A DNA stretch of 64,000 bases from Castellaniella sp. (lineage in GTDB: Bacteria > Pseudomonadota > Gammaproteobacteria > Burkholderiales > Burkholderiaceae_B): contig NZ_JAUCCU010000002.1 in assembly GCF_034675845.1 (NCBI RefSeq), positions 558,001 through 622,000 on the forward strand. The letters are read 5' to 3'. Shown here one piece after another: positions 16,460 through 24,620 of this stretch. The notes under the pieces are model-generated. The model worked only from the letters and a program-made list of their open reading frames with translations. It searched no databases and was not told the origin of the DNA. A program made the position numbers and the translations under genes. Numbering within the stretch: position 1 is the stretch's first letter; every line of letters starts with the position of its first letter.

Positions 16460-17317
16460 TCAACCGGGGTGCGGGGATTGCGCGAATCGTATGGACTGGT
16501 TTGGCTGTAATGAAATTTCAGTGCTGCATTGCAGCGGGGTATTTCCTGTTGGACTGCCGCGCAGGCAGGCCGTTGTGCGTTGGGCCAGCAGCGATTCCCG
16601 GCGGATGAAGTCGGCGATCTCGGGGTTGGCTGGATTGTTATGCAGGCCGTATGGCGTATCCCATTGGGCCAGGCAGTGGCATTGCATGACACCGATGCGG
16701 TCGGCCATGGCAAAGGCCTCTGCCTGGTTGTGTGTCACCACCAATGCGGTGCGCCCCGTCGCCTTCAGAATGTCCCGGAGTTCAAACGCCAGTTTTTCGC
16801 GGGCGTCCACGTCGAGGTTGGAAAATGGTTCGTCCAGCAGCAGCAGTTCGGGCTCGGGGGCCAGGGCACGGGCCAGGGCCACGCGTTGCTGCTGTCCCCC
16901 CGACAATTGGTGGGGGTGGCGATCCGCCAGGCCCTGCAGGTCGGTGAGTTCAAGCATCGCGTCCACCCGGCGGGTGCGCTCGGCCTGCGCAAGGCGGCGC
17001 AGACCGAAGGCCACGTTTTGGCGGATGCTCAGGTGCGGGAACAAGGCGTAATCCTGAAACATCATGCCGACACGGCGATGTTCGGGTTCGAGTTGCTTAC
17101 CTGGGCTGGAAAGCAGCCGTCCCTTAAGGCGGATCTCGCCTTCATCCAGCGGCTCAAAGCCGGCGATTGCTCTCAGGACCGTGGTCTTGCCACACCCCGA
17201 GGCCCCCAGCAGGCAGGCAATCTGGCCAGATTCAAGCGACAGGCTCAAGCGCCTGACGACTTGCAGGTGGCCTGCTTCGGATGGATAGCTGAGAGAAATC
17301 TGGTTCAGTTCAAGCAT
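16460..17317 (-). CDS. fbpC: Ferric iron ABC transporter ATPase, short form
   Basis: Energises ferric iron import with FbpA and FbpB. It has Walker A GASGCGKTT, the Q-loop MMFQDYALFPHL, signature LSGGQQQRVALARAL, Walker B LLLLDEPFSNLD and H-loop VVTHNQ. The nucleotide-binding domain is complete, but at 285 residues it is 60 or more residues shorter than typical FbpC. After DFIRRESLLAQR the tail (TTACLRGSPTGNTPLQCSTE) no longer resembles the regulatory C-terminal domain, which points to a truncation or frameshift. The start is 6 bases after the fbpB stop. Confidence 0.88.
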   Translation of the reverse strand: MLELNQISLSYPSEAGHLQVVRRLSLSLESGQIACLLGASGCGKTTVLRAIAGFEPLDEGEIRLKGRLLSSPGKQLEPEHRRVGMMFQDYALFPHLSIRQNVAFGLRRLAQAERTRRVDAMLELTDLQGLADRHPHQLSGGQQQRVALARALAPEPELLLLDEPFSNLDVDAREKLAFELRDILKATGRTALVVTHNQAEAFAMADRIGVMQCHCLAQWDTPYGLHNNPANPEIADFIRRESLLAQRTTACLRGSPTGNTPLQCSTEISLQPNQSIRFAQSPHPG

Positions 17318-17323
17318 GGGGCA

Positions 17324-18985
17324 TCAATGAGTTTTGCGCGTTTGCACGCGCGACAGCAAAATGACCGGGGCCAGGCCCGCCAGCACAATGCCCAGCGCAG
17401 CCAGGGCACCTTCTTCATAAGAGCCGCGGGCCGCCTCGCCGTACAGCCAGGTCGCCAGGGTTTCAAAGTTCATGGGCCGCAGCAACAGCGTGGCCGGCAG
17501 CTCTTTCATGCTGTCGACGAAGACCAGCAGGGCGGCAGTGGCCAAGGCGGGCTTGAGCAAAGGCAGGTGGACTCGGCGCAGGGTGCCATTCAGGGTTTCA
17601 TTCAACAGTCGCGCTGCTTGTTCCATCGATGGCGCAATCCTGGTCAGTCCGGCTTCGATGCTGCCCACTGAAATGGCCATGAAGCGGATAGCATAGGCCA
17701 GGGCCAGCACAATGGGTGAACCCATCAGAATCAGCCCGACAGTGTCCAGCCCCAGCCAGCTGCGGATGGCCACCAGGCCGTGTTCCAGGCCCATCAGCGG
17801 AAACAGCAGGCCAATGGCCAGTACCGTGCCGGGCAGGGCATAGCCCAGCGTCGCCAGACGTGGCAAGGCTTGCTGCCAAGGGGCGGGTCGACGCATGATG
17901 CGAGCGCTCCAGGCGACGACCAATCCCAGGGCAACTGTGATCAGCGTGGCCATCAGCGACACACTTAAGGTGTTCAGGCCGGCTTGTAGAAGATGGGGCG
18001 AGGGCAGGCCTTCCTGCAGCAGGCGTTCTGCGCTTTGTATCAGCAGGTAGGTGGCGGGCACCAGAAAGCCGATGACGATTGGCCAGGCAGCCAGGGCGGT
18101 GGCGATCCAGGCGGCCGTCCCCCGCAAGCGTTTGGGTTGAACAGGATGTGTGCGACGACCGCCGGAATAGCGCAACTGGCGTCGGCCATGTCGTTCGGCG
18201 GCAATCATCATCAGGGACATCAGCAGCATCAGCAATGCGATCTGTGCCGCACCCGCCAGATCGGAGCGACTGACCCAGGTGGTGTAGACCGACACCGTCA
18301 GTGTCTGGATGCCTAAAAATTCAGAGGCCCCGATGTCGTTCAGGGTTTCCAGCAAGACAAGGCTGAGGCCCACAGCAATGGCCGGCCTGGCCAGAGGCAG
18401 AGCGACGTGGAAAAAGGCGCTGCGCGGACCGTGTCCCAGCAGGCGGGCGGCTTCGAGCAGGCTGGCCGCCTGGGTGGCAAACATGCTGCGTGTGGTGAGG
18501 TAGACGTAGGGATACAGCACCAAGCCCAGCAACAGAATGGCGCCGGGTAGATTGCGCAGATCGGGCAGACGAAAATCACGCGGGCTGTCGTAGCCCAGCA
18601 GCCATCGGATCGCGCCCTGAACAGGCCCGATGGGGTGAAGAATATCGAGATAAGCGTAGGCGACGATGTAGGTCGGCACCGCCAAGGGCAGCAGCAAGGC
18701 CCAGGACAAGGTCCTACGGAAAGGAAAATCGTAAGCGGTGACCAGCCAGGCACCCCCGACCCCCAGGGCGGTGGCCACTGCCCCCACGCCAGCCAGCAGC
18801 AGCACGGTCTGAACCAAGGCATGCGGCAGCACGTATTCCAGCAGGTGTGTCCAGTGTCCGACCGAACTTTGGAAAGCCAGCCCCAGGAGCGCGAGGACAG
18901 GCGCCAGCACGCCCACGCCAGCCAGCAGCATGCCGAAGTGCCAGAGCCGTGCTTGCTGGCGTGAATCTGTTGAAAAACCGTTCAA
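17324..18985 (-). CDS. fbpB: Ferric iron ABC transporter permease
   Basis: 553-residue inner-membrane permease with two homologous halves of about six transmembrane helices each, the FbpB arrangement. Each half has an EAA-type loop for contact with the ATPase: EAARLLGHGPRSAFFHVALP in the first and EQAARLLNETLNGTLRRVHLP in the second. fbpA lies upstream across a 67-base gap containing a hairpin, and fbpC follows by 6 bases. Confidence 0.93.
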   Translation of the reverse strand: MNGFSTDSRQQARLWHFGMLLAGVGVLAPVLALLGLAFQSSVGHWTHLLEYVLPHALVQTVLLLAGVGAVATALGVGGAWLVTAYDFPFRRTLSWALLLPLAVPTYIVAYAYLDILHPIGPVQGAIRWLLGYDSPRDFRLPDLRNLPGAILLLGLVLYPYVYLTTRSMFATQAASLLEAARLLGHGPRSAFFHVALPLARPAIAVGLSLVLLETLNDIGASEFLGIQTLTVSVYTTWVSRSDLAGAAQIALLMLLMSLMMIAAERHGRRQLRYSGGRRTHPVQPKRLRGTAAWIATALAAWPIVIGFLVPATYLLIQSAERLLQEGLPSPHLLQAGLNTLSVSLMATLITVALGLVVAWSARIMRRPAPWQQALPRLATLGYALPGTVLAIGLLFPLMGLEHGLVAIRSWLGLDTVGLILMGSPIVLALAYAIRFMAISVGSIEAGLTRIAPSMEQAARLLNETLNGTLRRVHLPLLKPALATAALLVFVDSMKELPATLLLRPMNFETLATWLYGEAARGSYEEGALAALGIVLAGLAPVILLSRVQTRKTH

Positions 18986-19013
18986 TGTATCCTGCCGCCG
19001 GCCATGCCGGTGG

Positions 19014-19041
19014 CCTGTCCGGCTGTGGTAGGCCGGGCAGG
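19014..19041 (-). promoter_or_regulatory. Intercistronic hairpin fbpA/fbpB
   Basis: CCTGTCCGGC (19014-19023) pairs with GCCGGGCAGG (19032-19041) with one mispair. There is no T-run, so it more likely stabilises the fbpA message or attenuates fbpBC than terminates fully, as is common after binding-protein genes. Confidence 0.5.
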
Positions 19042-19052
19042 CGTGAAGTCTG

Positions 19053-20099
19053 CTATTGGTTCAATCCTACTTTATCCACCAGCTCGCTGGCTAGCTTGCG
19101 TTGTTGAGCAATCTTGTCCAGAGGCAGCGGATCTATCTCTAGAGTACCAAAACTGGCTATCACGGGGTCAAGCGCCACACCGGCCTTGACTGGATATTCG
19201 TAGTTGGCCTGGGCATAGAGCTGTTGGGCCTCGTCAGATACCAGGTATTCCAGGAGTTGCTTGGCTTGGTCCAGGTTGGGGGCATGCTGCGCCACTGATG
19301 CGCCGGAAATATTGACATGGGTGCCGCCAGAGGCCTTGAAGGTCGGGCGGATCACTTTGATGGCTTCGCCCCAACGATAGTTGTCAGAGCCTGGCTCGGC
19401 ATTTTTCATGCGGCCTACATAGTAGGCATTGGCAATCCCGATATCGCAGATGCCGCCCAGGATGTCACGGGCCACATCACGGTCACCCCCTGTGGCCGGA
19501 CGACCCAGGTTGGCTTTGACGCCACGCAGCCACGCTTCAGTCGCCGCCTCGCCATTGTGGGCGATCAGGGCGGCGATCAGGGCCGTGTTGTAAGGATGCT
19601 GACCCGAGCGGATGCAGACCTTGCCTTTCCAGCGGGGATCGGCAAAGTCTTCATAAGTCAGGTTCGTGATATCCAGGTCTTTAGCGACGTAGGCGACGCG
19701 GTCGCGCAGCGACAGCGTATACCAGTGGCCTTCCGGATCTCGCAGATGGGCGGGAATGGCGGCATCCATGGTGCTGGACTGGATGGCTTGCGTGACCCCG
19801 CCATCCACCAGATCGAGCAGGTTGCCGATGTCTACCGTCATCAAGACATCCGCCGGGGACTGGGCGCCCTCGGTGCGCACACGTTCCAGCAGGCCATCCT
19901 TCACAAAGACGGTATTCACGCGGACATCGGTTTTTTGTGTGAAGGCATCCAGCAGCGGCTGGATGAGCTTGGGTTCGCGGGTGGTATAGAGATTGACCTC
20001 CGCGGCCATGGCACCAGATGCCGCCAGCATCATAAGGCTGATTGAAAGCTGGCCAAGGCGGCGCAAGCCAAAGGCTGGGGTGCGGGAACAATGCTTCAT
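19053..20099 (-). CDS. fbpA: Ferric iron-binding periplasmic protein
   Basis: Delivers Fe(III) to FbpBC. The signal peptide covers about residues 1-32 (cleavage after GAMA), and the mature protein begins AEVNLYTTREPKLIQPLLD. The iron site is marked by the paired tyrosines in GIANAYYVGRMKN; NLYTTR near the mature N-terminus and GDRDVARDI are other family positions. A Fur box lies 53 bases upstream of the start. Length 348 residues. Confidence 0.94.
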   Translation of the reverse strand: MKHCSRTPAFGLRRLGQLSISLMMLAASGAMAAEVNLYTTREPKLIQPLLDAFTQKTDVRVNTVFVKDGLLERVRTEGAQSPADVLMTVDIGNLLDLVDGGVTQAIQSSTMDAAIPAHLRDPEGHWYTLSLRDRVAYVAKDLDITNLTYEDFADPRWKGKVCIRSGQHPYNTALIAALIAHNGEAATEAWLRGVKANLGRPATGGDRDVARDILGGICDIGIANAYYVGRMKNAEPGSDNYRWGEAIKVIRPTFKASGGTHVNISGASVAQHAPNLDQAKQLLEYLVSDEAQQLYAQANYEYPVKAGVALDPVIASFGTLEIDPLPLDKIAQQRKLASELVDKVGLNQ

Positions 20100-20151
20100 G
20101 CAAGGGGCTCCGATCGGTGAATCTGTCGTTCAGATTCTTTACGGTTCAAAT

Positions 20152-20170
20152 GAGAATGACAATCAAAAAC
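20152..20170. promoter_or_regulatory. Fur box upstream of fbpA
   Basis: GAGAATGACAATCAAAAAC matches the 19-bp Fur consensus GATAATGATAATCATTATC at 15 positions. Its place, 53-71 bases before the fbpA start, fits iron-responsive repression of fbpABC. Confidence 0.7.
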
Positions 20171-20342
20171 AGATGCGAGATTACCAGAGCCCTGGAGTCA
20201 AGTAAAGCGCTGTTTTTCAGAGTTTTGCCATGGCCCACGCGTATTGATTGCCCCAGGCAGGACAAGCTTTATTCAGCAATGTGGCCTATGCTGATGGATT
20301 GGTCGTGGCAAATCCGCTGCGACCATAGATAACGGGAAAGAA

Positions 20343-20543
20343 ATGGATATCAAAGACGAAGATCAGAAGCCAGCTGAAGACGCAGGCAAGAACCCAGCGC
20401 AAGCAGTGGCCAAGCCCACGAATTCCAAGCCCGGCCTGAAGCAGCCGCGCTGGCCTGGCCTGGGTGGCAATTCGGGGATCAAAAATGCCAGATCGGTGCA
20501 TGGCCGCATGCCCACGGGACGCGGTTCGGCACGAGGCCGGTAG
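20343..20543 (+). CDS. Small basic hypothetical protein
   Basis: 66-residue protein with an acidic head (MDIKDEDQKPAEDAGK) and a basic, glycine-rich tail (GLKQPRWPGLGGNSGIKNAR, then GRMPTGRGSARGR). A Shine-Dalgarno GGGAAAG lies 5-7 bases before the ATG, which supports translation. The tail resembles nucleic-acid-binding RG-rich segments, but no family is recognised. It precedes the WYL regulator by 86 bases. Confidence 0.55.
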   Translation: MDIKDEDQKPAEDAGKNPAQAVAKPTNSKPGLKQPRWPGLGGNSGIKNARSVHGRMPTGRGSARGR

Positions 20544-20558
20544 GCCAGTTTACGTTAC

Positions 20559-20619
20559 GATAAGCCGAAAACGACGCAATCCGTCGCACATCAACCTTAG
20601 CCTGTGCTTTTCGCTTATC
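20559..20619. promoter_or_regulatory. Inverted repeat upstream of the WYL regulator
   Basis: GATAAGCCGAAAA (20559-20571) and TTTTCGCTTATC (20608-20619) are inverted copies differing by one inserted C, and a smaller CGACG/CGTCG pair lies between them. The downstream arm ends 10 bases before the ATG at 20630. This could be an autoregulatory operator. Confidence 0.4.
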
Positions 20620-20629
20620 TGGATGGCCC

Positions 20630-21640
20630 ATGACCAAACGATCCGATACCCTGGAAACCGTCCTGCTGGTAGTGGAAATACTGCGCCGCATTCCACGCAA
20701 ACCGCATTGGACGACAGCCAGCCAACTGCACGAGCAGTTGACCAACTGTGGTTTCAACCGAGATCTGCGCACCATTCAACGACAGTTGGAAATGGTGTCC
20801 AGCCAGATGGATATCGAGTGCAATAACACCGCCAAACCGTATCGTTATCGCTGGCTTGAGCATACCCAAGGCCTGGCAGTATCCTATCTGACCGCGCAGG
20901 AATCCCTGCTGCTGCGCCTGGCCCAGGAACACCTGCGGGATTTGCTGCCTGCCCATCTGATGCGGGCCATGAAGGGCCTTTTTGAGCAGGCCAATCGCAC
21001 ACTGGGGCCAGGCGGCACGGCCAAACTAGAGCGCGAGTGGCCCGGCAAAGTGCGCGTCGTGGCCACCAGCCAGCCTTTGTTGCCCCCCAAGATTTCGCCC
21101 CCTGTCTTCGAACAGGTCAGCGAGGCCCTGTACGGCAACTTCTGGCTGTGGCTGGATTACGAGAACGCCAAAGGCCGGAGCAGCGAAATCAAGGTTATGC
21201 CGCTGGGCCTGGCACAGCAGGGGTCGCGGCTGTATCTGGTATGCCGTTATCCAGATTATGACAATGAACGCATTCTGGCGCTGCACCGGATGCGTTCGGC
21301 CAAGGCCTCGACCTTGACCTTTACCCGCCCTTCGGATTTCGACCTTGCCACCTATGATGACAAGGGAAATTTTGGCTTTGGGGATGGCAGTCAGGTGTAT
21401 TTGCGCTTTCAGATTACCGAAATCGCCGGCCATCATCTGCAGGAAACCCCGTTGTCTCGGGATCAGCAGATCGAATCCGCCGCACCGGGTTGGCTGCAGG
21501 TATCGGCCACCGTGGTTGATAGCGCCTTGCTGGATCGCTGGTTGCGGGGCTTTGGCGCTGATGTGCAAGCCATCGAAAAATCAGATGTTGAACCCACTGA
21601 CGCTGTCAGGGACGCCGACGATATCCCGCCTGCCAGCTGA
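20630..21640 (+). CDS. WYL-domain transcriptional regulator
   Basis: 336-residue regulator with an N-terminal winged HTH (about 1-75, including TASQLHEQLTNCGFNRDLRT and the following IQRQLEMVS) and a central WYL domain (about 140-230, KVRVVATSQPLLPP, then YENAKGRSSEIKVMPLGLAQ and GSRLYLVCRYPDYDNER). WYL domains sense nucleic acids or nucleotides and often control phage-defence and island genes. E. coli YfjR, beside the GTPase YfjP and IrmA-like YfjT, is a close architectural parallel. The gene converges on the long GTPase operon and overlaps its last gene by 35 bases. Confidence 0.88.
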   Translation: MTKRSDTLETVLLVVEILRRIPRKPHWTTASQLHEQLTNCGFNRDLRTIQRQLEMVSSQMDIECNNTAKPYRYRWLEHTQGLAVSYLTAQESLLLRLAQEHLRDLLPAHLMRAMKGLFEQANRTLGPGGTAKLEREWPGKVRVVATSQPLLPPKISPPVFEQVSEALYGNFWLWLDYENAKGRSSEIKVMPLGLAQQGSRLYLVCRYPDYDNERILALHRMRSAKASTLTFTRPSDFDLATYDDKGNFGFGDGSQVYLRFQITEIAGHHLQETPLSRDQQIESAAPGWLQVSATVVDSALLDRWLRGFGADVQAIEKSDVEPTDAVRDADDIPPAS

Positions 21641-21887
21641 GTTGCGGGGCAGTAAGTGGGCCAGAGCAAGCACAAGAATCAACCGCATCGGCGTGGGTAT
21701 GCTTTCTGTCGACTTGCATGACCTGCAAACCCTGATCCCGGCTGCTGGGCCGCCGGGTTTGCACCGGGGCATGCCCGCATTGCTTGCACACCGGCTTGAA
21801 GGCCAGCAGATCACCGTCTGCTGGGTACAACCGGGTCCATCCGCAGGCGGGGCAATGCAGCACAAATGCGCAGGTAGCAGCCGACAT
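21606..21887 (-). CDS. Small zinc-ribbon protein (operon end)
   Basis: 93-codon frame whose first half, TCAFVLHCPACGWTRLYPAD ... VCKQCGHAPVQTR, has two CxxCG knuckles of a zinc ribbon. The same layout (CPQCGW ... CPKCGC) is seen in the product at 30141-30350, at the other side of the cluster. The last ~40 residues are low-quality and overlap the WYL gene, so the functional part is probably residues 1-55. It lies 73 bases after the HEPN gene. Confidence 0.5.
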   Translation of the reverse strand: MSAATCAFVLHCPACGWTRLYPADGDLLAFKPVCKQCGHAPVQTRRPSSRDQGLQVMQVDRKHTHADAVDSCACSGPLTAPQLSWQAGYRRRP

Positions 21888-21960
21888 CCAATGGCTCCAG
21901 GAGTATCAATAGAGCCATGCTAGAAGAAGAACCCGACAGAATATGTCGCAGGCTGGAAAG

Positions 21961-22608
21961 CTACCGGATCACCGGGTAGCAGGCCTCGCCCCACAGGGTG
22001 TTTGGATTATCCAGCATCAGTTGGATCAGGATAGGCACCAGGCTGCCCAGCAACTGAGTGCAATCGCGCAGCTGCTTGCGGTTGACCGAGCCATTCCAGG
22101 TGGCGCCGCCGTGGATCAGTTGGTTACGCAGCGTATACAGGCGGTTGAACATGACACCCAATAGCATCGGCGTGTTGCCACTGCCCAGCGCGTAATGCGC
22201 TTTTTGCTTACCGCGTTCAAAACGCTTTTGCCATTCTGCTTCGGTGATTTTCCCGTTGTGAAAGTCCCAGAAACTTTGAAACACATAGGGCGTATCCAAT
22301 AAGACCCGGATGCGCCCGGAGTATTCCTCCCAAACCAGCGCATCGATGCGCTTTTCAAGATCCAGGCCACACAGTTTTTCCAGAAAGCCTTGAAAAGCGA
22401 CTGATTCGGAAGGCCTTTCGAGATCATCCATCTGGGTGGCATAGGCCGCGTTAAAGGCAATCCACAAAAAAATATAGCGCCCATCATCGTCATCAGCCAG
22501 GGAAGCCCGCTGCCACCAACTGAGGGCTCGGTGAATCCGCAGATTGAGATTAGGCGGGTAGGTGTCACGCACCTCGCGGTGGCGGTTTTTGAGTTGGTCG
22601 TGTGTCAT
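21961..22608 (-). CDS. HEPN-domain protein, putative RNase
   Basis: 215-residue helical protein (228 if begun at 22647). It contains RNQLIH, an Rx4H motif as found in the active site of HEPN ribonucleases, within LYTLRNQLIHGGATW at about residues 157-171. Upstream helices include LWIAFNAAYATQ and a WWQR segment. HEPN RNases are frequent effectors in toxin-antitoxin and abortive-infection systems. It follows the YkgJ gene by about 60 bases on the GTPase operon strand, so coexpression is likely. A poly-C run near the start makes the initiation codon uncertain. Confidence 0.72.
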   Translation of the reverse strand: MTHDQLKNRHREVRDTYPPNLNLRIHRALSWWQRASLADDDDGRYIFLWIAFNAAYATQMDDLERPSESVAFQGFLEKLCGLDLEKRIDALVWEEYSGRIRVLLDTPYVFQSFWDFHNGKITEAEWQKRFERGKQKAHYALGSGNTPMLLGVMFNRLYTLRNQLIHGGATWNGSVNRKQLRDCTQLLGSLVPILIQLMLDNPNTLWGEACYPVIR

Positions 22609-22668
22609 GGGTGGGGGGGGAGGGGAGTCGGGGAATGTGTGTGCCATTGTTGTCTGTATTTCGGTTTT

Positions 22669-22947
22669 TCAAGAAGTATCGAGGTCCTGTAGTTTTTTGC
22701 AGGCCCGCGCATTCAATGCCACAAAATCTTCCCACGACATCATGTCCTGGTAGTGCATGGTGTACTGTTTATCGACGCGGCATATATCGGGGCGATGGTC
22801 ATAGATAAGGCAGAGCCTGTTCGTCTGATCGTAAAACATGCAGACTCCGTCGCCGCGATCCATGTCAGCGGTTGCAGCGAGACTGCCCACATGCTCGCAG
22901 CACTTACCGCATTGCGAGCAGGGGAATGGCGTTTGTGTTTCAGGCAT
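22669..22947 (-). CDS. YkgJ-family cysteine-cluster protein
   Basis: 92-residue protein with the UPF0153/YkgJ cysteine pattern: CSQCGKCC at residues 10-17, then CMFYDQTNRLCLIYDHRPDICR with three more cysteines. The cluster probably binds zinc or an Fe-S centre; the family has no settled function. The start overlaps the end of the upstream GTPase gene by 8 bases, so the two are translationally coupled. Confidence 0.85.
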   Translation of the reverse strand: MPETQTPFPCSQCGKCCEHVGSLAATADMDRGDGVCMFYDQTNRLCLIYDHRPDICRVDKQYTMHYQDMMSWEDFVALNARACKKLQDLDTS

Positions 22948-24586
22948 GATTTTTCAGAATTTCCAGCGCCTGAGTCACCTGGGCGCGGTCCTGACTGATT
23001 GCCTGCTGTTCAGCACCAAAGCTTTCGCGGATGGCTGTCAGTTTATTATTAACCTGTGCAAAGTGGCTTTGGATATTGTCATTGACAGCCTTGGTGATGG
23101 TAGTGCTGAACTCCCATGCCAGTTTTTCGCTGGCGTCGCGGATCGCCTCGTTGCGCCGTTCTTCGGCCAGTTCGCGTTGGTGGGCCTCTTCGCGGATACG
23201 GGCTTCTTCGGGGTCTTCGCCAAACAGTGATTGGCCAATTTGCCAGACGGTAGTAACAATCCCTATAGCGGGGAGCACCTTGCCCAGAATAGTTTGGGCG
23301 ATCTTTCCCATAGCGACCGGCCCTATGCCTTCGAATAGCTTGGGGAATATTTCCTTGCCCACCTTCAGCGCCTCAACGATATGGTCAGGTTTGACCACAG
23401 TACCCAACTGCTGCAAACCAAGCTGAAGCTTGCCAGGATCTATCCCAGAAGTAGATATGGGAAGACCATTTGGGGTGTCGATGGATACTGAGGATATGAT
23501 TGGTGCTTCGGGCGTATTAGTGTGATTCGAGATTGAAATCGATTCCTGTAGAGTATTCAGCAGCTTGGCGGAATCAGCCGCCAACCTGTTTAACTCGATC
23601 TCGAGTTCATTGAATATTTCAGTGTTTGCCGTCTGGACCAGCGATTCGATCCCCGGTTGCGCGTGCTCGGGATTAGCCGAAATGATAGAGAACGCTTTTT
23701 TCTCGATAAAAGATGTTTTGGCTTCGATTAAGTTTCTAAGCACGCCACGCAGCTTGGCCTGGCGCCCTTCGATATCCTCGAAGAAAGCATTGATTCTTGA
23801 AATACTGGAGTCCTGGGTCTGGGATTCGATTTTTGTGAGCGTGGATTCCAGAAAGGAGCTGAGTTCTGATATGAAACCGGCAGCGATGGCTTTGTCGTCG
23901 ATGGAAGCCAGGAATTTGTTGAGTTCCGCTTCAAGCCTGGGAAGCCCAGAGTGGTTGAGCAATGTGTTTTTTTGATCGATTTTCGCCCTCAGTGCGGTCT
24001 TGGCATTGACCTCCAGGATCGGGATGTCCGTCAGAACGTCCTTCAGGGATTTTCCTTCTGCCAGTTTTTGGATGCGTGTCCGGAGCTGATCCTTAATACG
24101 CCCCGCATCGTCCGCTTCCAGTGGATTTTTGCAATTCAGGACCACAAAGACTTGTTTTTTTCGCTTGATCAGTTCGAGAAGGACATCCAGGGTATCGGCT
24201 TCTTCGACGATGCCTAAGGGATTGACGACGAAAATAACAGCATTTGCGGAATAGAGTTGTTCCCGGGTGACGGCCTCATGATGGGGCGGTGCGTCGATAC
24301 CCGGTGTATCGAAAATTTCGTACTCACGCCAGCGGTAGCTGTTGATTTTGTCGGTTTCGGGCTTGTCGGAGACGCTGGCACGATCTGCTTCGCCGAGCAG
24401 GGCATTGATCAAGGTGCTTTTTCCGGCGTTGTAGACACCGTAGACCATGATGGACGCACTGGGGGATTTGCGCCTGTCCTCGATCATCCTGTGGATGGCA
24501 GGATATTCCTCTGGGTTGTAGCGTTGGCAAATTTCAGCAACGCCATCAAAGGCCGCATAGGCCCTGGAGATCATTGTGTTTTGCAT
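22940..24586 (-). CDS. Dynamin-like GTPase 1
   Basis: 548-residue large GTPase. The P-loop GVYNAGKS is at residues 50-57, switch II DTPGID near 95, and the guanine-specificity position is LNCKNPLEADD near 150, which departs from the usual NKxD. A long helical region follows (residues 190-360), then a hydrophobic glycine/isoleucine-rich segment (GPVAMGKIAQTILGKVLPAI, about 430-450) that may be a membrane paddle, and a charged helical C-terminus. The architecture matches the LeoA/YfjP group of bacterial dynamins that act at membranes. AAGGA precedes the ATG and survived the IS5 insertion, but transcription from the upstream genes may not. Confidence 0.82.
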   Translation of the reverse strand: MQNTMISRAYAAFDGVAEICQRYNPEEYPAIHRMIEDRRKSPSASIMVYGVYNAGKSTLINALLGEADRASVSDKPETDKINSYRWREYEIFDTPGIDAPPHHEAVTREQLYSANAVIFVVNPLGIVEEADTLDVLLELIKRKKQVFVVLNCKNPLEADDAGRIKDQLRTRIQKLAEGKSLKDVLTDIPILEVNAKTALRAKIDQKNTLLNHSGLPRLEAELNKFLASIDDKAIAAGFISELSSFLESTLTKIESQTQDSSISRINAFFEDIEGRQAKLRGVLRNLIEAKTSFIEKKAFSIISANPEHAQPGIESLVQTANTEIFNELEIELNRLAADSAKLLNTLQESISISNHTNTPEAPIISSVSIDTPNGLPISTSGIDPGKLQLGLQQLGTVVKPDHIVEALKVGKEIFPKLFEGIGPVAMGKIAQTILGKVLPAIGIVTTVWQIGQSLFGEDPEEARIREEAHQRELAEERRNEAIRDASEKLAWEFSTTITKAVNDNIQSHFAQVNNKLTAIRESFGAEQQAISQDRAQVTQALEILKNHA

Positions 24587-24620
24587 GGTTATTCCTTGAC
24601 CAAAGTATTCAAGTCATTAG

